Source: Parelaphostrongylus tenuis
Taxonomy: Eukaryota; Nematoda; Chromadorea; Rhabditida; Metastrongylidae
Direction: 5' to 3'
DNA: 64,000 nt
Assembly (NCBI GenBank): GCA_019055375.1
Contig: JAHQIW010000099.1
Span: 44,418 to 108,417 of the forward strand
Shown piece by piece: positions 13,501 to 25,500 of this stretch; the first letter of the stretch is position 1; each line of letters begins with the position of its first letter. The position numbers and the translations under genes were made by a program. The notes below the pieces were generated by a model that made no database searches, was not told the origin of the DNA, and saw only the letters and a program-made list of their open reading frames with translations.

Positions 13501-16500
13501 ATTACATCTGGTTGATGAATTTGGTGCTTACTGTTCTAGTGTCACAAGCTATGGAACAACCAGGTAAGACGACTCAGGTAGGTGAGAATAATAGTGGAGT
13601 GGTTCAAAAGAAGCTCGACACAACTTCAGCATTAGATGTCGCCATGCATAGACAGGATTTCCATAAGCAACAATCATAAGATAGCAAAATGAATTGAAAT
13701 TGTACAAGGTATTGAAATTCAGTGAAGACAAATTTACCTAGCCAGTTTCATTGGCATATTTATCAATTTGCCTCGTACTTCTCTCAAACTACTTCGATAT
13801 ATTATGCGCACTTTCACAAACAAATTATCCAATTATTCTTACCTTGAAGAAAAAAACTTGGACAATACATAAAGTAAAGAAAATAAGCGAGTATCATAAC
13901 ACTGAAGAACATCTTCATCAAATAAGCAGAAAGACTTGTTATACTTCAAAATAGCACGTGGAAATTATAGAGCAAAGAACTCCAGGAAGTCGTACTACTG
14001 ATGCAGAACTAACTTGTCTAAATCGGGTGTACTGGAGACTGCCAGCTTTCGACGTTCCAGTTCTCGTTTCAGTTCCAAGTTTTCAAGTTGAAGACGTTGT
14101 AAAACCTGATCCAATTCATCCTTCTGCATTTGTTCCACCTGCACAAAGACAGTACATTATCGAAAAAATTTTTTTATCTTTTTTTATCTGATATTCTATT
14201 TTTGCCTTCTCTGAATATTATCATCCTTTACTTCAAAACAAAACAAAAACGAATGACTCCGTTTCTTCGCTGTTGCTTTTTTTCTCAACCTCATGATTTA
14301 TTCGGGAATTATAAACGATCCCTGGTATATTTTTTGACATCAAAATGCATTCATCTTGTTTCACCGGTTTCATTTTATTTCATACAACCGCTGTATTTCG
14401 TTTATTCTTATCTATACTTTTAGGGTAAAGGACAATGCATTTGGTCATGAGGGATGCGCCTTGCACTTAACTTCATTTGCAGCACAATGGAGGTTACTGA
14501 ATGGATTCATAGACTCTACAACTGACTTGCAATGGTCTAGCGATCTGTTTGGTTTATTGTTGATAGCAGTGACAGAGGCATTTAGAGACTGACTATACGA
14601 CATGAAAAAGTAAAAGCACGGGCCTCAGTTGATGTGGTGGATATCACGTGGGCGCCCAGCAAGGGTAATCGCGGGTTCGCCGCCCAACTGAGGCTCCGAG
14701 ATATCTTAGTATCCTTGAGGTTTCATTTCACAGTACCCCCCGCCGTGAAAAAGAGAGTAACAAAGGTAAAAACAGGAACTATGATATCTAACAGGAGTTT
14801 TTATCCAGTGAGAAAAGTCGACGCTGTGCAGAGTTATGGTTCGATCAATTTTCTAAGCCTAAGCGTTCCCTCGTAATTCCTTTTTGAACAAATCTAATAA
14901 AAACTACTTTGAGCTTTTATGGGATCACAATTTTCCACAAGGGCCGGAGAGTCTTATACTGATTCGCCTACTCTGGTTTAATGCAGGTTTTGGTACTGCA
15001 GGACGGCGAATTAAGCCATGAATTATGTATTACAGGAAAAATTTAACTCTTGCGTTACCGCACCCATTTTGAATGCATATGGTTATACCATATTTCCGAT
15101 AACACAGAAAAAACAACTTATGGAATGGCGTGACGAGTGGTTAATTAGGCGGATATGGTTGCTAGTTCGAAGCTCAGTCTCAATCTAAACAAGCCCTTCT
15201 CTCTTGAAACTACTAAATGAATACCCCATAGAGTAACACCCCAAAAAATGGCTTATTCACTAGCTGATAGGTGATAATTCGTGACAGAAACCAATTCAAT
15301 TTGATTGAGTGTCTCAGGAAATGATAAAGAGAACATAGTGGGCGAGTATCAAAACTTTCTCGCTTGTCTCTTTACTTTTCCCTTTCTATTTTCGAAAAAG
15401 ATCTTTGGAGTTATGAAAGCACTTTACTTCTCAGAATTAGTTTGAAGTGACTGATTGTTGAGTTCACTTTTTTTTCAAATTTATCCCCTATCAAAAGTTT
15501 ATTCGCTTACTGATTACCGCTTCTCACACTCTTAAATTGCTATTTTCTCTTTTATCCTTTGATTTTTCAATTTCACTAATTCATTACTTGTCTAAGAGGT
15601 CATGACTTTATAGCAACGAAGAAAATTGACGTATACTGATTTGTATTAGATTATCAAAAAGCAACAGAACGAAGGAAAAGCAAGTAAGATACTTTCTAAT
15701 TGAATAATACGAAAAAATTAGATGTTGAGTCAAGCGCCAAGGGAAAAATATAGTTTGCTCATATTTGAAAATCTCTGTTTTATCATGAAATTTGGTCTCC
15801 CTAGGTTTTCTCTAGCTATAAGTCACACCTTGATTTCGATCGTGAAAATACAGCTCTTTCGCTCTTTCGTGAACATTTCTAAAAACTTTTGTACTTCGGT
15901 ATTTATAACAGCTTTTATAACAATGTGTTAAATTTTTAAGACTGACAGGCCTCACCTGCTTTTTCTTTGATCGGTGTATTAATCGAAAAATATTGCACAT
16001 AGCCATCTCACAACTAAATCTTATTAGCTGAGATAGAGTCCTTGAAGAGTTTGATGCTTAGAAATAATGGAAGGTGAATTCTGAATAGTTCGATTCTTAT
16101 GTAAAAATCAGAGATTGGATTTCTGAAAAGGAAAATGAGTGATGCAGCTCGGTTCTCACAGGGGAATGGGAGATTGAATTTCCAAACAGTTCGCTGCCAA
16201 CTATTAGAGGAATATGGGGACCAGTTCCTGACCGACTGATGATGATGGGAGAATGGGAAAACGATTTTTTCGGGAGTTCGTTATAAATGAGAGTGGGAGG
16301 TGAAGTATGTGAATTGTCTGACGATTTCCTGGGAGTGGGAAAGAATGAGTTTTTGAACAATTCGATGCTAATGAGAAAATGAGACAGCGATTCGAAAACG
16401 ATCAAAAATAAGTAGAAATAAGATGACCAAGCCAGACATAAGATAATTAAGATGCGACGTCAATAGGCCGGCAGTTGGCTAGTCGTCTGTCCGTCAGTTC

Positions 16501-19500
16501 GTTCTCCTAGGTGGCCTGTCAGCCGGTCGGTATTGTAGAGATGATGATAGTCGCGGATGATGAATGGATAGCTGGTCCACCCGCTAAACTTCGTACAGAC
16601 TGTTCACTCAAGGACGTCAAGCTAAGTCTAACCTCTATTTGGTCACATTTTGTCAGCCGAATTATAACCCAGGTGATTCATTTGAACATTGGGAGGTTTT
16701 AGGAGGTTAACGCGTTAACTTACTCGGTGAAAAAGATAACCATGTTTTATAGGTAAGAATTAAAAAACTAAATCCAAAGGCGTGCAAAAAATGGCTTTTC
16801 CCAGCTTGATATCATAAACACGTGATTTTGTAAAATCATACATTAAAACATTGATATAGATTTCGACAAATTTTAAGACATGTAGTTATATTTGCCAGCT
16901 TTTTGACCGCAAATTTTCAACCATGAGAAGTATTTCGACATCAGATTTTTCATCTAAAATATCTGTTCAAAGTGATTCTTTAAAAAAAGCCCACTTTTGT
17001 TTTGATTTTTCTCATATGTAACTGATTCTGTGTTTTTGATCGTTCAAATAGCCTTTCCTTCATATTTTATTATTCTTTTTCTCTCAGAATGTAATATTAT
17101 CGTAGTGAGTCCAATGAAAAAACGATAGCAAAAGGATATGATGTATAACAAAACTGACAAAGAATGTCTAAAAAACTTTTTAAAGTGGCCCAGAAGAGCG
17201 ATTTTCCATAAACTTCATCATCAATAATTAGCGCATGTATATATTAAAGACTCTTAGAAACCTTAGAATCTTGTAGACTCAAATCTCGAAATTTCTCAAA
17301 TAAATTTCCAGCTTCGTTGTGAGAGTTACTATAAATAATAGAATGGGCAATCCGTACTTGATTGATGATTTGTGCTGGACTTTGTATGTCGGCCACTCGT
17401 TCGTCACGAGGTTCAGCTGGCATCGAAGCGGTCAGTAATGCTAGACGATTTGCTAAAACCGCCGATCGCTGATGAATTGCTTCGGTGTTTGGATTCTGAG
17501 CTGTAGGCGGTGGTGCTGCCAACGGACGACCTTCGTCAGTGACCTGAACATTGATTGAGATAATAATCAGCGACAATTTTTTATTTTCTTTATTTGGCCC
17601 GTATCACAGACCTTTTTTCACTGTGCGGATCCCAATTCTTGTAGCATTCAACTCATTTTTTCGTCATCTTTTTTAACGTCGCACAATAATGGTTGAGCGC
17701 GTCTCTTTGCAATCCGAGGACAGCGTGGCAGTGGCGTTCTATGGGGCGTTCGTTGTTGACTGCCATAGAGTGTTAGGGGTGCAGATCAACCAAGTGCCGC
17801 GCGACGAGAACGTAAGAGACACGCGGTCACGCACCCTCCTCCTATCAGTGACGAAGGAAAACGTAGATATAAGATAGAAAAAATAAAGCAAAGAATAAAT
17901 TCGGCATTGATTTTCTCAGCGATGCACCACACATTCGAATGTACTCGTAACATCGAAGGTGACTGAGTGCTAATCTAGGCCAGTCAATGACTTGTGGTGA
18001 TGTACGGAGCTTTCTAGAAAACGCTGCAAACCTTCATCTGCCGACACTAAAGGGATTGGGGCTTGGTTTCCACGAGGCTTGTCTACGAATGAAAGACTAG
18101 ATGTATAGCAGGAAACCTTAACCATTGCGTTATACGCGCGCATGCATAAAACATAGAAATACAAGAACACGCAAATTCAATGGCTATAGTAGAAGCAGAA
18201 TCAATAAAATCTCATTGATTACAGTTACAGTTAATTATTTCGCTTAGAATGGAACGTAAGCTATTCAATTCAAGAATAAAGCCAAAAAATTGCAATCATT
18301 TGGAGTTGATTTTTTTTTTTTGGGCGTTTCAACTGATTCATAAAATTGATTATTCATTCGAAGTGGAGTAAATTTTATCAGCGGTTTTAGCCTGTTTTTG
18401 CCCACCTAGCAGAATTCTTCCAGAATACTATGTGAATATGGGGACTTGCTTCACAAATAAACTCACATCTACTGGAAGATATCCAAGACTGTTTTTACTC
18501 CTGGAGAACTTATTTCGTACCATACGGGCAAAATCACGAGCATCCTCTGTTGATGTTGTCTAAAAAATACGCTTGAGACGACTCCGAAAAGAAAAAAACA
18601 AAGTTCCAAATCAATCCACGAGTTGAAATTTCTCTTAACCTATAAAGAATCGTTGCATGGCAATTTTTACGATGATTAGATGTTAAGATGAACTCAAGGA
18701 TCTGGTCTAACAAGAAATTACAAAGAAAAAAAAAATCCTACTGGAACTGCATATTCTTGCATCGGATGTTTGAGCTTATGCTTTTTGGCCGTACGTTGGC
18801 TGAAGAAGCAGTTCTGGCAGAGGTCCAGATTGAAACATCGTAGACATCGATACCGTAATCCGACAATCGGAAACATCTTGCACACGTTGCATTTAGCCTG
18901 ATGTTTCGCGAATTCAGCCGTGGCTAGACGATGCATGACCGGTAACCAGACGACACTCTGGGGTTCCTGCTTCATCCATTCGAGGAACGGTGTCAGTGGG
19001 ATCGTCGGCGCCAGATGTACCATTTCGAAACAGGAACGCACTGACGGCTCGACGTTCGAACCACCGAAAGCAGCTGCTTCGCCGACAAGCCGCGGAATCT
19101 GAATGTGAGTAATGTGGAAAATAACAGAAAATACGTTAGAATCTCAAACTAGTTGTTTTGTCATCTAAGTTCTAGGTTAATTAAACATTTGGTGATAGAG
19201 TCCATACAAAAAATAATAGTGATGATGATAACGAAAAGAGAAGCAGAAAGGGGAGAATGTGGGATAAATGGAAAATCAAAGAAGATTGAGCAAAGGAAAG
19301 TGAAGAGAGGGAGGAGGACAACGGTGCCAATAAACAGTGATTTTAGGAGAGTTCCCGAGTTACAAGGAAAATATTCATCTAATTGAATAACATTCGACTG
19401 GAGAGCATTCGTAGAACACTATCATTTTGGAGAAAAATTGAAAAGAATTATAAGGATATACTTGGATGAGATCGTATAAGAGAAGTGCAATATGTTTTTG

Positions 19501-22500
19501 ATCCGCTTGTCCGTCTTGGGCCACCAAATTGAACAGATCTAAACGAGAATTGAAGCATGTAATTGCTGACTGAAATGTTTCTCTTTAATATGTCTCCGAG
19601 TTTATGGCACGTGTTAAGTAGAAAATTTACAAAAGGGAAGCTCGAATGTGCTATGTGTTCCCATAAAAATCCACAACGAAGCCAGTAAGGATATAAAAAA
19701 GTTGCGCAATATCGTTTTTCAGTCTTGTTAAGAACAATTAGGTAAGTTTCCACAATTCCTTTTTTTTCTCTTTGACCTCTTAGAATATCTTAGGTCTTAA
19801 TGCAAAAGGTAGAGAAGGAGCGGTTGACGCAGGACAATCCCTGAACAATGCGCCATACATCCGAACTTTTCAAGTATAGTTAGCAGAGATCAAACGCATA
19901 TCTTTCCTTTGCAACGACAGGCGCTGTCTTCCTGAGGTATTGAATCAGTTCAACTATCCTCCCAGACAAGTCTGTTGGCAGTTCATCGATATCCAAGGGA
20001 TGGAAAGGCTAGATGAACTTTAACCGCGGTATCGTCCCATCTATGTTCTTACCAATGCAGACTTTTCTTCCGACTTACATCGATATTTCTCTTCCAGTGG
20101 TGCACTTGAGAGAACAACCAGAGCGATTTTGAAGGACAGAACGCGCAGAAGACCGTCGCGAGACCTAAAGCGAAAAAAAAAGTGAGTAGGGATAAAACAA
20201 CCAGATTTCCTAAACTTAATGAGTTAGACCCACGGATCAAAGAGATTCAATAGAAGTTGATGCAGAGGTCGACAGCCAGCGCAACACTTCGAACCATTTG
20301 CGGATATTTGGCATTGAGTTGTTCGAATAGCGGTAAAATACTGCTTACCATACCTTCTAACCCAGGTGATTCTTCATTCGAAAGACCAACCAAACGAGAA
20401 AAACACTGTAAAAGATAGCACCATAAATAGATTCGAACATAATGACTACAAAATTAACTCAATATAATTTAGTGTTGCTGGAAAAAAGTCTCTTTTTCTC
20501 TTTCGAATCCTTTGTTTTGGGTCAATGAAAAAACCATCACTCGATGTACCCAATGATGTAGAGTGATGTGCAAAACTTTTGCATTAGGCGGGACTACCCA
20601 CATCTCACTCTATCCGGGGCGGGGTTGAATGTCGATACCGACTACCCAGGTTAGGCTGTTGAGGGTTGACGGCTGTCAGATAGGTGCGCTGTAGCGTAGA
20701 AGGAGTGGTGTGCAGAATGAGCGCCAGTGGTGCAACAAGTTAGAGCAAGCGCTCCCGGTTCAGAGTGAGATGCGGGTTCGAGTCCCGGCCGACACAAATG
20801 TTTTGCAGATCACTGGGTATATTTAAAACATTATGCCACCACTACAAAGCAGTCAAACAAAAAGATTTATTTCATCACTCGATAATTCGAGCGCGCGCAT
20901 AGGCGAGAAAAAGAAAATGAAGCGCTTCAAGAGATACAAAAAAAAAGCCTAAGAAGAAATAATCACGACGCTGAAAATGTATGGCCCTAATGAGATTGTG
21001 AATGTGAAGGAAGATTTTTGAGCAGTAATGTTCGTTTGAATGGCTAAGTTAACATGAAGATGATAACGAAAGTTACTCGGCTTACGGTTCGCCGTCTTCG
21101 TCTTCTTCGGAGAATGATGACTCGAGCTGACTGTCCACAGTTAGCCGTCCCTCACATTGAGGGTCATCGCTGGCGAGTCCAAGCTTCTTTGGTGGAGCAC
21201 TGCTTGAACTTCTCGACAACCCACAACAAAGGACGAATAACTGCGAAAATTCAGTCGAAGCATTTGCCGAATAAATTGTATTTATCGGCCAAGCGTTAGC
21301 TTGATCATTAACTAGAACACTATTGATTGTCAATGCTGAGGTTGGAGAAAAGTCGATTTGCAGTATGCTGGAAACTTGAGCACTGTGTTGGCATATTTCA
21401 GAGAATAAACATGAGCGAGAAAGCTGTTCCACTTGATAAGTTCAAAAAAAAACAATCTCGTTTTCTACCAAATCTCCCTTATAAGTTATTTCCCTACACT
21501 AATATATTCACTATTGCTCTTTCCCTTATCAGCGCCTTTCTCAAATGACCCGTCATCACATCTTACTTTGCGTATCTCACCATTTTTCCAATTGATTGGC
21601 TTCACCGCATTTATCCTCCACAAAAGTTATCGAAAACCACGAGTTGTTACGGCTGCTGATTGGGAATTTTTTTTTCTGGATGCCGCAGAAAACTAGTTGA
21701 GATGATTCTCCTCACAATGTTGTTGGTAACCGTGCTAAGGCGTTTATTGATACCAGAAGAGTGTTGAGGATGGAATCGACCAGAGCTTTGCTCATCAACT
21801 CGCTTTCTGATTCATGATATCACTAGCCATTGCGTTATCCCGCCTTCGTACGGTTATTATCCTATTAGTATTTCTCCTTTCGACCGCTTTCATAGACCCG
21901 CTGAAAACGATGAAATCTGTTATGGATATAACATGTTTTGAGGCGCTAGGCCTAATGCTACACAGGGGCCTGCTTCGTCCTATCGGGAGTCATCAGTAGC
22001 GTTCTCCCTCGGTTCAGCCGATCACCTGAAGCCGGATAATCCTCTATAAAGGAATCGACGCCAAGTGAAAATCACTTTAAGTCAGATTATGGAATTACCT
22101 GACACTGTGGTTAACCGGCCGTCGAGTTTGTGGCTTCTACAATGAATCATACCTCTTCTTTTGACTGCTTTTCTAATTGGCGTCGATTCCTTTATAGAGG
22201 ATTATTTAGCGTTAAGGGATCGGCTGAACCGAGTGAGGGTGCTATTAATGAGTCCGGACGAAACAGGCACCTATATAGCACTAGACCTAACGGCTCAAAA
22301 CGTTATACCCTTATCAGGTTATTAGTAATGTTGTTACGATTATCGATTATCGTTACCTTTATCATTATCAGTATTTCTTAACATTATTTTGCATTTTCTG
22401 AAACTTGATTACCTCGATGTGCATCGATTCTACATTCAACGTTATTATATATTCAAATGTAACCAAAGTCAACGAGTTCTTTAACATTACTTTCATCAGA

Positions 22501-25500
22501 TGAAGGAGAAATTTCTGGATGAGTGAGACGAGATACCTTTTCAAGCATCGGAATATCGATTAAGTCCAGACAGAGTCGCTTTTGGAGTGCTCGAAGCTTC
22601 ATCGCTGTTCGATAGGCAATGAATTTCACCCGATTGAATTGAGAGAGTTCTTTCGTCATTTCCACCCATACTGGATGCTCCCATTGTGTTTTTTCGGTCG
22701 TATGACTGGAGAAAAGCATGAACTGATGAGAATTAGAAGGTAATCATACGAAGAAAACATAAAGGAAAAAAAAATTTGCAAGAAAATTTCTCAAAATGAA
22801 ACACTTCTCAAGGATCTAATTAGAGACTTTGTATTGCAATGAGAGACGCAAAAAATTCAGTGAAATGAGATATCAAGAATTTACTTAGCTAGAATTCAAT
22901 TAAGTTAGCTGCATTGAAAGCACTTCGATAATTAGTCCAGAATATCGGTCTGCTATACGCAAATCTGGTGCCAACGAATGAATTTAATGGATTAGTGAGG
23001 GATATGTGTTTGAATAGACTATAAATCGAATTTTGAAAAATCAACGCGCAAAAAATGATGGTAAGAAGTAAAGTGATCGTTTGAAAACGCATTTTGATGC
23101 TAAGGTCTTCCATTACATAGTTGTTTTAGTAGGAATGAAAGCATCGTCTCTCCTACAAATGTTTGCGCGACTTTGATTAATCAAATTCCCGATTGATATT
23201 TGCATTGCTGACAAGACAAAAAATTAAATAATCGGTGCAGAATAAAAAATTCTGCCTGAGGGAATGTTAAAAAGAGAACGCTTAGAGCAATTGCTGCTCA
23301 AAGGCTAAAAATCTATCTTTTCTGAGAGAAAAAAGCAGAACATACTCGATGTAGTACGGTAGCTGATTCGTTTTGGAGATAGCACGCTGCCATGGAAGAG
23401 CGACACTCTGATTGAGGAAATGCTCGGATGATGGACCGAAATCAGCAAGTGCATTACGAAGAGCGGCGCTTCGAACACGTAACGCCGTTTTCAGTGCCAA
23501 AAATCTGGAAACAGATGTCTTCAGAATCCTCAGTGATGCCTATTCTCTCTTCCCAATCGTTTTCTGCCCGCTTACATGTCTCTGGATGTCGGAATGAATT
23601 ATATTAACGAGAGCTCATTCACCAGTAATGTCACCAAGTCCAAAAAAATTTTGACAACCTCATCAGTAACTTAATTTATGAATGAGCTACTATGGTAAGA
23701 TTCTGGTGAGCTCCTTGTAGCTTTTATGTTTCTTCAAGACTAATAGAGGTCCTCACATCAAAACTGGAATACCTCCGTGTAATACAGTCGAGTGGAACAA
23801 AATGACTAGCTCAGAAACGGGACAATTGGTTAAAAGACCTTACTCTATGAACAAAGGATTGAGAATCATAAGTCATAACGCCAATTTAGAAGAATGGTAA
23901 AGCTTAGAGTTAGAGATACTGGTGAATTTTATTCACAAACACTGCTTTAATTCGTATTCCGTACAAAACGCAGTGAATTAAGTGTTACTTCGCATTCTAT
24001 GTCAAATAGTGACGATTAACCACGAAGCAGATTAAAGTTTTGGGTGAGTTTTCATCTTCACCATGAAAAACCCAAAAATATCACTATTAGGTGTGCCTAT
24101 GGTAGAGGACCAGCATATTGAAAGATAACAATAAGCTCGACTGACCGCTCATTGACGGCATCGAGCTGATTCCTTGGATGTTGATCGAGCGGCGCATCAG
24201 CAGCCAGAACTCGTCCACAAGCGTCATTCGCGTCGTCGACATGAATTCGTAAGTCTCCAACCCTTATCGCAAGCGATTCACAGACACGACGAGCGTCTTT
24301 CAGTTCTTCAAGACGTAGACGCTCAACCGGTCGCAGATGTTCTACTTCTGACTCGACAGCGCTGAAAAAAAAAGACGACTTTATGTACGATAACAGGTGA
24401 ACAGTTACCAAACCACTGAAATGATTGACATCTAAAAAAGTAAGTGCTGCGCAAAAACTCGACCTAAGGCTCGAATTGAACCCGTGTTTCATTCTAAACG
24501 TGGTGGCGTGCTACCAGTACACCACCCAGGCCACAGATTTGCAACCACTCTTTTTTTTTATATGAGCTATCAAAGCTGTCAGCAACTTAAACCTTATTGA
24601 ATTGGTCTGGTAGGCACGTTTCAGTAATGAACCTATTAAGCTCACAACTTTTCCTATATACATAACTTATATTTCTTTGATTCAATGGAAAGAGTTATAC
24701 AGTACTTAGATTTCCCAAAATTTCAAGCGTCAACATTTATGTGTGTGAATATTGTGCTGTAAAGCATGATCATTTTCTTCTTATACTTTTCATCGTTGAT
24801 TTATCAGGCAGAAAATAGTCAAGTTCGTAAGAAATATTCGACAGCTATTCATTGCTCACATGATGTTCTTAATGCCATTACGTTCATTTTTCTAATGGAT
24901 TGGTAGGCACAAAAATGTCTGATTTGTCTGACAATCGCTTGTTTGCGCTTTGCTTGAAAACATCGCTGCTTTCTCACTGCAATTATGTTAATGGAAGAAT
25001 GGGACTAACAGTTCAGCTACTGATGGTAAGGTCAAATCGCAATTAGTTTCAATGTAATTTACTAACAAACCATCCAGCAAAACTTCTTCGTCAGGTGAGA
25101 CTTGAACTCAACCCAGATTTCACCTTATCCGGAGCGCGTGCTGGAACCGTTGCACTGCCGACGCCTGTTTTCACACCACTCTTTCTACGCCACAACGTAT
25201 CTATATGTTAGCAATCGCATCGGTTAATTTTGAAAAAATTCTGTTTGATCATCTAGTACCCAATATCTGCCAGCGTGACTGGGTTCAATGTCGATAGCGA
25301 GTAATGCCATACCGTTGACGGTTGGTTGCTGACAGATAGATGTGTTGTAGCGTAGAAAGAGTGGTGTCAAAATAGGCGACGGTATGAACGGTTTGACCAC
25401 GCACCCCGGATAGGGTGAAATGTGGGTTTAAATCCCACCTGACGCAAAAGTTCTGCACATCACTTTACGTCAATGGGTTTATAATAATATGATACTACTG

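Larger units (their letters stand above)
6082..14009. other. Large intron of dys-1 (between exons 37 and 38)
   Basis: A 7.9 kb intron. It holds the RTE-like reverse transcriptase remnant, dispersed units of the 'TGCGCTGTAG' repeat, and a mariner-type MITE. The stretches 6,100-8,300 and 11,700-12,900 show no gene I can support. Confidence 0.7.
21925..22310. repeat. Foldback element carrying two divergent hammerhead motifs
   Basis: Long imperfect inverted arms: the left includes TCCTCTATAAAGGAATCGAC and the right its exact reverse complement, with matches extending outward through a GGTTCAGCCGATC block and the ribozyme motifs to a TATAACATGTTTTGAGG-like end. The outer sequence resembles the flanks of the 34.8 and 41.1 kb hammerhead repeats. 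Confidence 0.75.

Noticed and set aside
17990..18090. Candidate dys-1 exon ([20 protein letters not shown])
   Set aside because: Exon 35 to exon 36 is phase 0 and gives the expected GYLPVD-VTDEGRP junction; the candidate would need phase 1.
24480..24545. tRNA gene on the minus strand
   Set aside because: Box A and box B-like motifs (TGGTGTACTGGTAGCACGCC, GGGTTCAATTCGAGCC) are present but the acceptor and T stems mostly fail to pair; treated as a decayed tRNA-derived sequence.
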